Source: an uncultured Prevotella sp. (GTDB lineage: Bacteria > Bacteroidota > Bacteroidia > Bacteroidales > Bacteroidaceae). Taken from it: 64,000 bases of DNA. The translations under genes were made by a program, and so were the position numbers. The stretch lies in NCBI GenBank assembly GCA_944319915.1, contig CALUEY010000009.1, forward strand, positions 1 through 64,000, in the 5' to 3' direction. The notes beneath the pieces were generated by a model. It saw nothing but the letters and a program-made list of their open reading frames with translations, ran no database searches and was not told the DNA's origin. Below are positions 34,834-51,518 of the stretch, one piece after another. How positions within the stretch are numbered: position 1 is the stretch's first letter; each line of letters opens with the position of its first letter.

Positions 34834-34864
34834 TTTGGCGGTTAAAAAATAATGCGTATCTTTG
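34834..34864 (+). promoter_or_regulatory. Promoter of the tRNA-tuf operon
   Basis: TTTG (34834-34837) and TATCTTTG (34857-34864) are exactly 19 bp apart, a textbook Bacteroidetes promoter, about 50 bp before the first tRNA. Confidence 0.85.
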
Positions 34865-34916
34865 CAGCCGTTTTCAAGCAGGTTCTAAATCTTCACGATT
34901 GCGACTGCAAAGAAAC

Positions 34917-34990
34917 GCCTCTTTAGCTCAGTTGGCCAGAGCACGTGATTTGTAATCTCGGGGTCGTTGGTTCGAATCCGACAAGAGGCT
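34917..34990 (+). tRNA. tRNA-Thr (anticodon TGT)
   Basis: Acceptor arms GCCTCTT (34917-34923) and AAGAGGC (34983-34989) pair; the anticodon loop TTTGTAA gives TGT; the T loop TTCGAAT is present. CCA is not encoded. Confidence 0.93.
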
Positions 34991-35089
34991 CGGCCAAGAC
35001 TTGTAAGGCAAGGACTTGGGCGGCCAATGGCAAGAGGGCAAGAGGGGAAGCTGGCAAGGGTGCTTGCGCAAGCTTGACAAAACAAACAA

Positions 35090-35172
35090 GGGTGGTTACC
35101 AGAGTGGCCAAATGGGGCAGACTGTAAATCTGCTGTCTTTCGACTTCGGTGGTTCGAATCCATCACCACCCA
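35090..35172 (+). tRNA. tRNA-Tyr (anticodon GTA)
   Basis: Acceptor arms GGGTGGT (35090-35096) and ACCACCC (35165-35171) pair; the anticodon region ACTGTAAATC gives GTA; a long variable arm is present, as expected for a class II bacterial tRNA-Tyr. Confidence 0.93.
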
Positions 35173-35185
35173 CTCCATGGTTTTT

Positions 35186-35258
35186 GCGGAAATAGCTCAG
35201 TTGATAGAGCACTAGCCTTCCAAGCTGGGGGTCGCGGGTTTGAGCCCCGTTTTCCGCT
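35186..35258 (+). tRNA. tRNA-Gly (anticodon TCC)
   Basis: Acceptor arms GCGGAAA (35186-35192) and TTTCCGC (35251-35257) pair; the anticodon loop with TTCCAA gives TCC. Confidence 0.93.
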
Positions 35259-35266
35259 CACAACTC

Positions 35267-35338
<72 letters not shown>

Positions 35339-35389
35339 CAACGACTAAATCAGAATTAATCATTAAAAGTAAAATAAACAAGAAACGCT

Positions 35390-36586
35390 ATGGCTAAAGA
35401 GACATTCGTCCGTACCAAACCGCACGTAAACATTGGTACAATTGGTCACGTTGACCACGGTAAGACCACTCTGACCGCTGCCATCACCAAGGTGCTTGCA
35501 GAGAAAGTTGCCGGCAACGCAGACAAGGTAAAGTCTTTCGATCAGATTGACAACGCCCCTGAGGAGAAGGAGCGTGGTATCACCATCAATACTTCTCACG
35601 TTGAGTACGAGACCGAGACACGTCACTATGCTCACGTTGACTGCCCGGGCCACGCCGACTATGTAAAGAACATGGTTACCGGTGCCGCTCAGATGGATGG
35701 TGCAATCATCGTTGTGGCCGCTACCGATGGTCCTATGCCCCAGACCCGTGAGCACGTGCTGCTCGCCCGTCAGGTGAACGTACCTCGCCTCGTTGTGTTC
35801 TTGAACAAGTGCGATATGGTTGAGGACGAGGAAATGCTCGAGCTCGTAGAAATGGAAATGCGCGAACTGCTTGATCAGTACGACTATGATGGCGAGCACA
35901 CTCCTATCATCCGCGGTTCTGCTCTTGGTGCACTTAACGGTGTTCCAAAGTGGGAGGAAAAGGTTCTCGAACTGATGAAGGCTGTTGACGAGTGGATTCC
36001 ACTGCCTCCGCGTGACACCGACAAGCCTTTCTTGATGCCTGTTGAGGACGTGTTCTCAATCACTGGCCGTGGCACTGTTGCAACTGGCCGTATCGAGACT
36101 GGCCGCGTTAAGGTTGGCGACGAGGTTGAGCTGCTTGGCCTTGGTGAGGACAAGAAGTCGGTTGTTACCGGCGTTGAGATGTTCCGCAAGATTCTTGACG
36201 AGGGTGAAGCTGGCGACAACGTAGGTCTGCTGCTCCGCGGTATCGACAAGAAGGAAATCAAGCGCGGTATGGTGCTCTGCCATCCGGGTCAGATTAAGCC
36301 CTACAAGAAGTTCAAGGCTCAGATTTATGTGCTGAAGAAGGAAGAGGGTGGCCGACACACTCCGTTCGGCAACAAGTACCGTCCTCAGTTCTACCTCCGT
36401 ACCATGGACTGCACGGGTGAAATCACCCTGCCCGAGGGCGTTGAGATGGTAATGCCTGGCGACAACGTGACTATCACTGTTGAACTTATCTACGCCGTGG
36501 CCCTGAACGTAGGTCTGCGCTTCGCTATCCGCGAGGGTGGCCGCACGGTAGGTGCCGGACAGATTACCGAGATCATTGACGATTAA
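35390..36586 (+). CDS. tuf: Elongation factor Tu
   Basis: The 398-aa GTPase brings aminoacyl-tRNA to the ribosome. Seen: G1 [10 protein letters not shown] (about 19-28), the switch region [15 protein letters not shown]3 DCPGHADY, G4 NKCDM, and domains II and III in full. The gene sits after four tRNA genes and before tRNA-Trp and secE, in the order usual for Bacteroidetes, and is probably read from the promoter at 34834. Confidence 0.98.
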   Translation: MAKETFVRTKPHVNIGTIGHVDHGKTTLTAAITKVLAEKVAGNADKVKSFDQIDNAPEEKERGITINTSHVEYETETRHYAHVDCPGHADYVKNMVTGAAQMDGAIIVVAATDGPMPQTREHVLLARQVNVPRLVVFLNKCDMVEDEEMLELVEMEMRELLDQYDYDGEHTPIIRGSALGALNGVPKWEEKVLELMKAVDEWIPLPPRDTDKPFLMPVEDVFSITGRGTVATGRIETGRVKVGDEVELLGLGEDKKSVVTGVEMFRKILDEGEAGDNVGLLLRGIDKKEIKRGMVLCHPGQIKPYKKFKAQIYVLKKEEGGRHTPFGNKYRPQFYLRTMDCTGEITLPEGVEMVMPGDNVTITVELIYAVALNVGLRFAIREGGRTVGAGQITEIIDD

Positions 36587-36651
36587 TCACTTCGAATTAG
36601 CGATTACAGCTATATGGGGTTCCCGCTGGGCAACTGACGGGAACCTATTTT

Positions 36652-36724
36652 ACGGGATTAGCTCAGTTGGTAGAGCACTGGTCTCCAAAACCAGGTGTCG
36701 GGAGTTCGAGCCTCTCATCCCGTG
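36652..36724 (+). tRNA. tRNA-Trp (anticodon CCA)
   Basis: Acceptor arms ACGGGAT (36652-36658) and ATCCCGT (36717-36723) pair; the anticodon stem CTGGT/ACCAG holds the loop CTCCAAA, giving CCA. Confidence 0.94.
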
Positions 36725-36742
36725 CAAAAAAGAAAAAACGTC

Positions 36743-36934
36743 ATGTTTAAGAGATTCATAAACTATTGTAAAGCATGCTACGACGAACTTGCGCATAAGA
36801 CTACTTGGCCAAGCCGTTCAGAGCTTACACATAGCGCAGTGGTTGTTTTATCTGCTTCCCTAGTCATTGCGCTCATGGTGTGGGTCATGGATGTGGTTTT
36901 CAAGTTTGTCATGAGTTCTATATATCCAAATTAA
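36743..36934 (+). CDS. secE: Preprotein translocase subunit SecE
   Basis: The 63-aa inner-membrane protein has a short cytoplasmic start (MFKRFINYCKACYDELAHKTTWPS, in pieces) with the conserved KTTWPSR-like amphipathic helix, and one membrane helix (AVVVLSASLVIALMVWVMDVV, about 36-56). It is the short single-span form. It clamps SecY in the translocon. ATG 36743 gives this start; upstream in-frame sequence is tRNA. nusG follows after 24 bp. Confidence 0.95.
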   Translation: MFKRFINYCKACYDELAHKTTWPSRSELTHSAVVVLSASLVIALMVWVMDVVFKFVMSSIYPN

Positions 36935-36958
36935 TCATCTTATCTGATTTTATCCATC

Positions 36959-37504
36959 ATGTCTGAGACTGGAATGAAATGGTATGTCCTGCGTGCCGTC
37001 AGTGGGAAGGAGGCAAAGGTTAAGGAGTATCTTGAGGCAGCTATCAAGCACGACGCCACATTGTCGTCTCATGTGGGGCAGGTATTGCTCCCCACGGAGA
37101 AGTATGCAATGCTGCGCAACGGCAAGCGTGTCATCAAGGAGAAACTCTTCCTCCCCGGCTATGTGCTCGTTGAGGCTAACCTTCAGGGCGAGGTGGCTCA
37201 CACCTTGCGCTTCATGCCTAATGTCTTGGGCTTCCTTGGTGGTTTGGATAACCCGACTCCGTTGAGACAGGCTGACGTGAACCGCATCCTTGGAAATGCC
37301 GAGGAGACTGCCATCGAGAATGTTGAGATGAACATTCCGTATAGCGTCGACGAGACAGTAAAAGTGACGGAAGGGCCTTTCAGTGGCTTCAGCGGCATCA
37401 TCGAGGAGGTGAACGCCGAGAAGCGCAAACTGAAGGTCATGGTCAAGATCTTCGGGCGTAAAACCCCGCTGGAGCTTGGTTTTATGCAAGTCGAGAAAGA
37501 ATAA
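36959..37504 (+). CDS. nusG: Transcription elongation/termination factor NusG
   Basis: The 181-aa protein has the NGN domain (KWYVLRAVSGKEAKVKEYLE near the start, FLPGYVLVEA near 63) and a C-terminal KOW domain (VKVTEGPFSGFSGIIEEVN, about 128-146). It binds RNA polymerase and couples it to ribosome or Rho. Position between secE and rplK is standard. Confidence 0.97.
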   Translation: MSETGMKWYVLRAVSGKEAKVKEYLEAAIKHDATLSSHVGQVLLPTEKYAMLRNGKRVIKEKLFLPGYVLVEANLQGEVAHTLRFMPNVLGFLGGLDNPTPLRQADVNRILGNAEETAIENVEMNIPYSVDETVKVTEGPFSGFSGIIEEVNAEKRKLKVMVKIFGRKTPLELGFMQVEKE

Positions 37505-37598
37505 GGCGTATATTGTTACGGTACGCTGAGTTCTTTATAAGCGGGCATGGCGGGATGCTCCGCCGTGCTTACAACCAACCAATTAATCATCATTAGAA

Positions 37599-38039
37599 AT
37601 GGCTAAAGAAGTTGCTGGATTAATCAAATTGCAGATTAAAGGTGGCGCTGCGAATCCCTCACCTCCAGTGGGACCGGCTCTCGGTTCCAAGGGAATCAAC
37701 ATCATGGGATTCTGCAAGGAGTTCAACGCCAGGACCCAGGATAAGGCAGGCAAGATTCTCCCTGTCGTTATCACCTACTACACTGACAAGTCATTCAGTT
37801 TCATCATCAAGACTCCGCCAGCTGCCGTTCAACTCAAGGAGGCTGCCAAGGTTAAGTCTGGTTCTGCCCAGCCTAACCGCAAGAAGGTGGCCAGCGTGAC
37901 GTGGGAGCAGGTTAGGGCCATTGCTGAGGACAAGATGAACGACTTGAACTGCTTTACGGTAGAGGCTGCCATGAAGCTCGTGGCCGGAACGGCCCGCAGC
38001 ATGGGCATCTCCGTTGAAGGGGACTTCCCTGGTAAATAA
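37599..38039 (+). CDS. rplK: Large ribosomal subunit protein uL11
   Basis: The 146-aa protein matches uL11 ([40 protein letters not shown], and the C-terminal RNA-binding part [18 protein letters not shown]). It binds the GTPase-associated centre of 23S rRNA. First of the rplKAJL block. Confidence 0.98.
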   Translation: MAKEVAGLIKLQIKGGAANPSPPVGPALGSKGINIMGFCKEFNARTQDKAGKILPVVITYYTDKSFSFIIKTPPAAVQLKEAAKVKSGSAQPNRKKVASVTWEQVRAIAEDKMNDLNCFTVEAAMKLVAGTARSMGISVEGDFPGK

Positions 38040-38060
38040 CTTATAACTTCAATTAGGACA

Positions 38061-38753
38061 ATGAGTAAACTGACAAAAAATCAAAAGTTGGTCGCCGACA
38101 AGGTTGAAGCAGGGAAGGTGTATTCTTTGAAAGAAGCCGCAGAGCTTGTAAAGGAAATTACCACCACCAAGTTTGATGCGTCGTTCGACATCGACATCCG
38201 CTTGGGCGTGGATCCCCGCAAGGCCAACCAGATGGTTCGTGGCGTCGTGACGCTGCCGAACGGTACTGGTAAGTCTGTGCGCGTGCTTTGCCTCTGCACT
38301 CCCGATGCTGAAGCCGCTGCCAAGGAAGCCGGAGCCGACTATGTTGGCCTCGATGAATATATCGAGAAGATAAAGGGCGGATGGACTGACGTTGACGTCA
38401 TCATCACCATGCCGTCCTGCATGGGCAAGATCGGCCCCCTGGGCCGTGTGCTCGGTCCGCGCGGCTTGATGCCTAACCCCAAGAGTGGCACTGTGACCAT
38501 GGACGTGGCCAAGGCCGTGAAGGAGGTTAAGGCCGGTAAGATTGACTTCAAGGTCGACAAGGCTGGCATCGTTCACGCTTCCATCGGCAAGGTGTCTTTC
38601 CCCTCCGACAAGCTCTACGAGAACGCCAAGGAGTTCGTGCAGACCATAATCAAGCTGAAGCCTTCTGCTGCTAAGGGTACGTATATCAAGAGTATCTTTG
38701 TATCGAGCACTATGAGTAAGGGTATCAAGGTTGATCCTAAATCAGTTGAATAA
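38061..38753 (+). CDS. rplA: Large ribosomal subunit protein uL1
   Basis: The 230-aa protein matches uL1 ([36 protein letters not shown]). It forms the L1 stalk at the E site and in many bacteria represses its own operon. It lies 21 bp after rplK. Confidence 0.98.
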   Translation: MSKLTKNQKLVADKVEAGKVYSLKEAAELVKEITTTKFDASFDIDIRLGVDPRKANQMVRGVVTLPNGTGKSVRVLCLCTPDAEAAAKEAGADYVGLDEYIEKIKGGWTDVDVIITMPSCMGKIGPLGRVLGPRGLMPNPKSGTVTMDVAKAVKEVKAGKIDFKVDKAGIVHASIGKVSFPSDKLYENAKEFVQTIIKLKPSAAKGTYIKSIFVSSTMSKGIKVDPKSVE

Positions 38754-38773
38754 CTCGTAAAAAGTTTAGTGAA

Positions 38774-39292
38774 ATGAAAAAGGAAGCAAAAGATACTATT
38801 ATCGTAGAACTTGGTGAGAAACTCAAGGCGTATCCGCATTTTTACCTCGTTGACACAGCAGGCCTGAACGCTGAGAAGACCAGCGAGCTGCGCCGCAAGT
38901 GCTTCAAGAGCGAGATAAAGATGGTGGTGGTGAAGAACACGCTTCTCCACAAGGCTTTCGAGGCTTCTGACGTTGACTTTGAGCCGCTTTACGGCTGCCT
39001 TAAGGGCAACACTGCTGTGCTGTTCACCAATACGGCGAACCTTCCGGCAAAGCTGCTCAAGGAATATACCAAGGAGGGTGTGCCTTCGCTCAAGGGTGCT
39101 TACGCAGAGGAAAGCTGCTTCGTAGGTGCTGACAAGCTTGAGGAGCTGGCATCTCTCAAGAGCAAGAACGAGCTTATCGCCGAGGTTGTGGCCTTGCTGC
39201 AGTCTCCTGCAAAGAATGTCGTTTCGGCTCTGCAATCAGGCGCAAACACCATCCACGGTGTGCTGAAGACTTTAGGCGAGCGTCCTGAATAA
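38774..39292 (+). CDS. rplJ: Large ribosomal subunit protein uL10
   Basis: The 172-aa protein matches uL10 (YPHFYLVDTAGLNAEKTSEL, MVVVKNTLLHKAFE) with the C-terminal helix that binds bL12 dimers. Base of the factor-binding stalk; directly upstream of rplL. Confidence 0.97.
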   Translation: MKKEAKDTIIVELGEKLKAYPHFYLVDTAGLNAEKTSELRRKCFKSEIKMVVVKNTLLHKAFEASDVDFEPLYGCLKGNTAVLFTNTANLPAKLLKEYTKEGVPSLKGAYAEESCFVGADKLEELASLKSKNELIAEVVALLQSPAKNVVSALQSGANTIHGVLKTLGERPE

Positions 39293-39342
39293 CAAACAAA
39301 GTCGCCCAATTAACATTAAAAAACAATAAAATTTAGAATAAA

Positions 39343-39723
39343 ATGGCAGATATCAAAGCTATTGCTGAAGAGTTGGTAAATCTCACAGTAAAGGAAGTTA
39401 ACGAGTTGGCAACTGTCCTGAAGGACGAGTATGGAATCGAGCCCGCCGCTGCAGCTGTTGCTGTTGCCGCTGGCCCCGTAGCAGGTGGTGCTGCTGAGGC
39501 AGCTGAGGAGAAGTCTTCCTTCGACGTAGTGCTGAAGGAAGTAGGTGCCGCCAAGCTGCAGGTTGTAAAGGCCGTTAAGGAGGCTTGCGGCCTTGGCCTG
39601 AAGGAGGCTAAGGACCTCGTGGACGGTGCTCCCTCTACCCTGAAGGAAGGTCTTTCCAAGGAAGAGGCCGAGAACCTGAAGAAGACCATCGAGGCAGCCG
39701 GCGCTGTTATCGAGCTTAAGTAA
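39343..39723 (+). CDS. rplL: Large ribosomal subunit protein bL12
   Basis: The 126-aa protein has the N-terminal dimer domain, an Ala-rich hinge ([20 protein letters not shown], about 37-56) and the C-terminal factor-binding domain ([32 protein letters not shown]). A hairpin follows before rpoB. Confidence 0.98.
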   Translation: MADIKAIAEELVNLTVKEVNELATVLKDEYGIEPAAAAVAVAAGPVAGGAAEAAEEKSSFDVVLKEVGAAKLQVVKAVKEACGLGLKEAKDLVDGAPSTLKEGLSKEEAENLKKTIEAAGAVIELK

Positions 39724-39746
39724 TTTAGGTTACTACGATAATTTAT

Positions 39747-39783
39747 GGTTAAGAATCTCTAAGTAGGAGATTCTTAACCTTTT
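39747..39783 (+). terminator. Attenuator-like hairpin between rplL and rpoB
   Basis: GGTTAAGAATCTC (39747-39759) pairs perfectly with GAGATTCTTAACC (39767-39779) around a 7-nt loop and is followed by four T residues. A partial terminator here would set the lower level of RNA polymerase relative to ribosomal proteins, as known for the rplL-rpoB gap in E. coli. Confidence 0.75.
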
Positions 39784-39849
39784 GTGTCTTATTCAAGACA
39801 AAACCTGACCAACAGGATGTGTCAGTCCATTCAAGTTTAATAATCATTT

Positions 39850-43662
<3,813 letters not shown>

Positions 43663-43702
43663 CAAAGTAACTCTTTGCATAACAACATATCAATAAGTAA
43701 AT

Positions 43703-48079
<4,377 letters not shown>

Positions 48080-48104
48080 ACATTTTTATGCAAGACTGAC
48101 AAAA

Positions 48105-48138
48105 AGCTGCGTGGTGACGATCCACGCGGCTTTTTTTT
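48105..48138 (+). terminator. Terminator of the rpoBC operon
   Basis: AGCTGCGTGG (48105-48114) pairs with CCACGCGGCT (48122-48131, one G-T pair), followed by an unbroken run of T residues to 48138. Confidence 0.93.
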
Positions 48139-48218
48139 GTGTTAAAGAAGGGCAATAAAGAAAATGTTTTATTCAATATTCTTTTTGCTTGCTGAATTTT
48201 TTTTCCGTATCTTCGCCC

Positions 48219-48283
48219 AAAATAAGCTGCGCTCGGGAAATTGTGATCAAGCTCACTTCCCACTCGCTTGCATTATTTTTGCG
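48219..48283 (+). repeat. Palindromic promoter-bearing repeat, copy 1
   Basis: It starts AAAATAAGCTGCGCTCGGGA, has an inner inverted repeat (GGGAA...TGTGATCAAGCTCAC...TTCCC), and ends CTCGCTTGCATTATTTTTGC. The end supplies a -7 box TATTTTTG (48274-48281). A -7-like TATCTTCG lies just before the element. Copy 2 is at 58307-58372. It is directly upstream of the NVEALA remnant. Confidence 0.8.
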
Positions 48284-48324
48284 AAAAGAGCTTGAAACTT
48301 TAAACAATCATAAATAGAAGGAGA

Positions 48325-48636
48325 ATGAAAAAAAGTAAGAGTATTTGTTGCGGCTATAGTAGCTGCGTGTGGTTTGATGGGTTATGTTGGATATGAAAAA
48401 TATTCAAGAGTGTCCGAGAGATTGGTTTGCTTCTTGCTAATGTGGAAGCACTGACGCAGGGTGAGTTCAAGACGACGTATAGTAGTATGCATCTTCCATG
48501 TTATGATGTAATAATGGTAAACGGTGAGCTGACCACGATTGAAAACGGTAAGCATAGTGCTACTTGTTGGGAGAACCCTAATTCGTCTTCCACTACTTGT
48601 CATTCACATTCTTGTTCTTATTGTAGTTCAGAATAA
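48325..48636 (+). pseudogene. NVEALA-family peptide gene, disrupted by frameshifts
   Basis: NVEALA proteins are short exported peptides of Bacteroidetes with a signal-like start, the word NVEALA and a Cys-rich end. Here the start MKKVRVFVAAIVAACGLMGY is read only if one A of the A7 run after the ATG (48328-48334) is skipped. The second half, LLANVEALTQGEFKTTYSSM and a Cys/His-rich end (CWENPNSSSTTCHSHSCSYC), is back in the original frame. So two compensating shifts separate the parts. A Shine-Dalgarno AAGGAG precedes the ATG. Either a decayed gene, sequencing errors, or slippage at A7. Confidence 0.7.
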
Positions 48637-48734
48637 GGCCGATGGATGTGGTCTTCTTTTTGTTTGGCAAATGGTTTCGGCGACCTTTTGCCAAGCAAAT
48701 TTAAATATCAATATATTTCATAAATTGTTTGTCA

Positions 48735-49744
48735 ATGAAATTACGTCAACTGTTTTTCCTCGTGTTGTTGCCATTGCTTTGTGGTTGTGCCGGTCAATCG
48801 GCCATTGCTGATATGGGCGAGCGTATCTCTATTCAGAGTGCGTCAGTGGATAGTGCTGTTGACAGTCGCACTTTCCTTGTTTCCATAGACTCGTTGTTGT
48901 TGATGCCCGATAGCGGAAGCTATGTATCGTCAGTACAGGATGTTTGTGTTTCCGACTCAAACGTGATAGTGTTGGATGTGGCCAAGACCGTGTTTGTTTT
49001 TGCCCTTGGCGATGGCAGGCAGGTGGCCAAGCTTGAGAAAGTAGGCCGTGGCAGGGGTGAGTATATCGACCCCAAGGCTATATGTATCCGTGGTGACACT
49101 CTGTATGTATTAGATTTTCGACAAAAAAGGTGCAGAAATATGATGCCTCCATGGCCGCTTTAGGCGAAGTCCGCTTGAAATTTCCTGCATTGGACTTTGC
49201 TGTCGTTCCGGGTGGATTCTTGTTTTATAACATGAATGCAGACGATAATCTTGGGCAGGTGGTTTATACAGATAATGACGGAAAGGTCATTGGCAGCTTC
49301 TTGCTGCGGTCCGAGCCTCTTGACATGATGCTCACAGACAAAGTGTTTGCAGACGACGGTTATGGCAATGTGTATTTCGTCGGGCCAAATACGAACACGA
49401 TATATCAGTGGGATGACGGTGCGCTTGATCCCGCTTTTACGATAGGGTCGGGCGATGGCAGTGCAAGTGCTTCCTCTGCTGATGGCGGTTTGCGGTCGCG
49501 GCTTTCGTTTGTGTTCCATAAATATGTCTTGACGCAGTTCTTGTCGGGGCGCTATCTGTTGAACAATATATTTGACAGGCAGGCCCGGTCGTCTCGGGCA
49601 GGCATGGTAAAGACCGGTACCCGCTTTCCTTTCATGCCGCAATGTCAAGGCAAGGACAAGCTGTTCTGTGTTTGCCATCCTTTTGACATTGGCACCAACC
49701 GCGAAAGTCGTGAACTGTTCTTGGTGACTTACTCATTGCGGTGA
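48735..49744 (+). pseudogene. 6-bladed beta-propeller lipoprotein gene, frameshifted
   Basis: The first part (MKLRQLFFLVLLPLLCGC) is a lipoprotein signal with lipobox LCGC, followed by propeller-blade sequence (VQDVCVSDSNVIVLDVAKTV, GRGRGEYIDPKAICIRGDTL). Near 49113-49135, at runs TTTT and AAAAAA, the frame is lost; the rest (VQKYDASMAALGEVRLKFPA and on to 49744) continues in another frame, as if two extra bases were present. Joined, it would be about 335 aa, normal for the Bacteroidetes propeller proteins that are often found beside NVEALA genes. Function of the family is not known. Confidence 0.72.
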
Positions 49745-49830
49745 CCGAGCCGCAGGAGGCATAACCCTTGTAAAAAATGTTTTGGATATAAAAGCCGCGC
49801 GGCCCGATGGGGTGCCGCGCACTGCGAAAA

Positions 49831-49896
49831 GGGCCGTTTCGCCTTGCCAAACGGCCCGTTTTGGCCTCCCGAACGGCCCGTTTGGCAAGGCCAAAC
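49831..49896 (+). repeat. 22-nt-period array, 3 units
   Basis: Units at 49831-49852, 49853-49874 and 49875-49896 all carry GGCC(C)GTTT at the start and AAC at the end with a variable middle. They relate to the arrays at 63888, 21692 and 22353. Confidence 0.85.
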
Positions 49897-49906
49897 GGGC
49901 CTTTTT
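49875..49906 (+). terminator. Terminator formed by the last 22-nt unit
   Basis: GGCCCGTTTGGC (49875-49886) pairs with GCCAAACGGGCC (49890-49901), loop AAG, followed by TTTTT. It ends the propeller pseudogene transcript. The rest of the gap to argR (to 50236) shows nothing recognisable. Confidence 0.85.
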
Positions 49907-50236
49907 CTCAACTCGCTGTGCGCCAGCGGGTTGCGCCTGGCTGCACGTTGCGGCGGTGTTAAGTTAAAATTAAGAATTGTTTTGATTGCCCGAGGCGGAA
50001 AAATGTGCTTGATGCAGGCTGGGCGTAGGCCGGATGTTTGCAAAAGCATGCCCGAATCATTGCCTTTGCGCTTGCCAGACCGTGGCTGGGCCAATGGTGG
50101 TAGGCGGCAGCGTGGCGTTCTGCAAGGCAGGGCAGGCCTGCCGGGCTGTTCCGCCTCCATGGGCGCACAAGGCAGCCGTGGGCAGGGCGCAAGGGCTGCA
50201 AAAAACATTGCCGACTGCAAAAATATTCACGAAACA

Positions 50237-50268
50237 TTTGGCGGTTTGCATGGATATGTGTACATTTG
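50237..50268 (+). promoter_or_regulatory. Promoter of the arginine operon
   Basis: TTTG (50237-50240) and TACATTTG (50261-50268) are 20 bp apart, about 30 bp before the argR start. ArgR may act on itself here, but no clear ARG box is read. Confidence 0.7.
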
Positions 50269-50297
50269 CACCCGAATTCGCATAAACATACATAGGC

Positions 50298-50786
50298 ATG
50301 AAAGCAAAGAACGACAGGCTGGAGACGCTGAGGATGATCATATCGAGCCGCGAGATGGGCAACCAGGAGGAGCTGCTCGCCGCCCTGCGCGAGGAGGGCT
50401 TCGTGGTTACGCAGGCCACGCTGAGCCGCGACCTCAAGCAGCTCAAGGTGGCCAAGGCGGCCACGATGCGCGGCAACTACGTCTACGTGCTGCCCAACGT
50501 CACCATGTACAAGCGCGTGAGCACCCCGGCGCAGATAAAGGAGATGATGCAGGTGCCGGGGTTCCTCTCGATTCACTTCTCGGGCAACATGGGCGTAATC
50601 AAGACGCGCCCCGGCTATGCCAGCAGCATCGCCTACAACATCGACGCGAGCAACATACCCTACATCCTCGGCACCATTGCCGGCGACGACACGATATTCA
50701 TCGTGGTAAGGGAGGGCGTACACCAGAAGGACGTGGTGGGGGCGCTCAGCTCGGTGATGCCCGAGATGGCCAAGGCCAACATCTGA
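50298..50786 (+). CDS. argR: Arginine repressor
   Basis: The 162-aa regulator has a winged-helix DNA-binding domain (about 1-75, TQATLSRDLKQLKVAKA) and the C-terminal hexamerising, arginine-binding domain (about 85-155, NIPYILGTIAGDDTIFIVVR with the GT-AGDDT motif). It senses arginine and should control the operon it heads. A GNAT gene follows after 114 bp, then argG. Confidence 0.96.
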   Translation: MKAKNDRLETLRMIISSREMGNQEELLAALREEGFVVTQATLSRDLKQLKVAKAATMRGNYVYVLPNVTMYKRVSTPAQIKEMMQVPGFLSIHFSGNMGVIKTRPGYASSIAYNIDASNIPYILGTIAGDDTIFIVVREGVHQKDVVGALSSVMPEMAKANI

Positions 50787-50900
50787 GGTGCGCCGGCGCC
50801 TCTGCCGGCACCTTGCCGCCCGCGCCGGGCATTGCCGGCGGTGGAATGGGGCGCCGCGCAAGGCCTGGCTGACAACAAACACAGCAACTTTACCTACAGA

Positions 50901-51476
50901 ATGGAAATGGAAGAGATTGAAGTAATGGTGGCCGACGCCACCCATGAGCGCTACATTGACACCATCCTCGAGACGATGGCCGCCGCCGCCAAGGTGCGCG
51001 GCACGGGCATAGCACGCCGCTCCCACGAGTACGTGGCCACCAAGATGAATGAGGGCAAGGCCGTCATAGCCCTTTGCGGCGACCGCTTTGCGGGCTTCAG
51101 CTACATCGAGACGTGGGGCAACAAGCAGTACGTCACCACCTCGGGCCTCATCGTGGCGCCCGAGTACCGCAACCTCGGGGTGGCCAAGCGCATCAAGGAT
51201 CTTACGTTCTCGCTGGCGCGCACACGCTGGCCCAAGGCCAAGATCTTCAGCCTTACGAGCGGCGCGGCGGTGATGAAGATGAACACGCAGCTGGGCTACG
51301 TGCCGGTGACCTTTGCCGACCTTACCGACGACGAGGCCTTCTGGCGCGGCTGCGAGGGCTGCGTAAACGTGGACGTGCTCAAGCGCACGGGCCGCCGCTA
51401 CTGCATCTGCACAGGCATGCTCTACGACCCGGCGCTCCACCAGGGCGAGAAACCGCCCATCGAGATAAAAAGCTAA
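50901..51476 (+). CDS. GNAT-family acyltransferase in the arginine operon
   Basis: The 191-aa protein has a GNAT fold, with the acyl-CoA-binding motif A in GLIVAPEYRNLGVAKRI (about 88-104) and FSLTSGAAVMKMNTQLGY further on. Members of this group sit in arginine operons of Bacteroidetes; an N-acetyl- or N-succinylglutamate synthase role has been a reasonable proposal because ArgA or ArgJ is often missing. That is inference here. ATG 50901 was chosen because upstream in-frame residues do not look like protein; 50907 is an alternative. argG starts 42 bp after the stop. Confidence 0.85.
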   Translation: MEMEEIEVMVADATHERYIDTILETMAAAAKVRGTGIARRSHEYVATKMNEGKAVIALCGDRFAGFSYIETWGNKQYVTTSGLIVAPEYRNLGVAKRIKDLTFSLARTRWPKAKIFSLTSGAAVMKMNTQLGYVPVTFADLTDDEAFWRGCEGCVNVDVLKRTGRRYCICTGMLYDPALHQGEKPPIEIKS

Positions 51477-51518
51477 GCATCAAGAACCAAGAAAAAGAAC
51501 CCCTAAAAACTACAAGAT

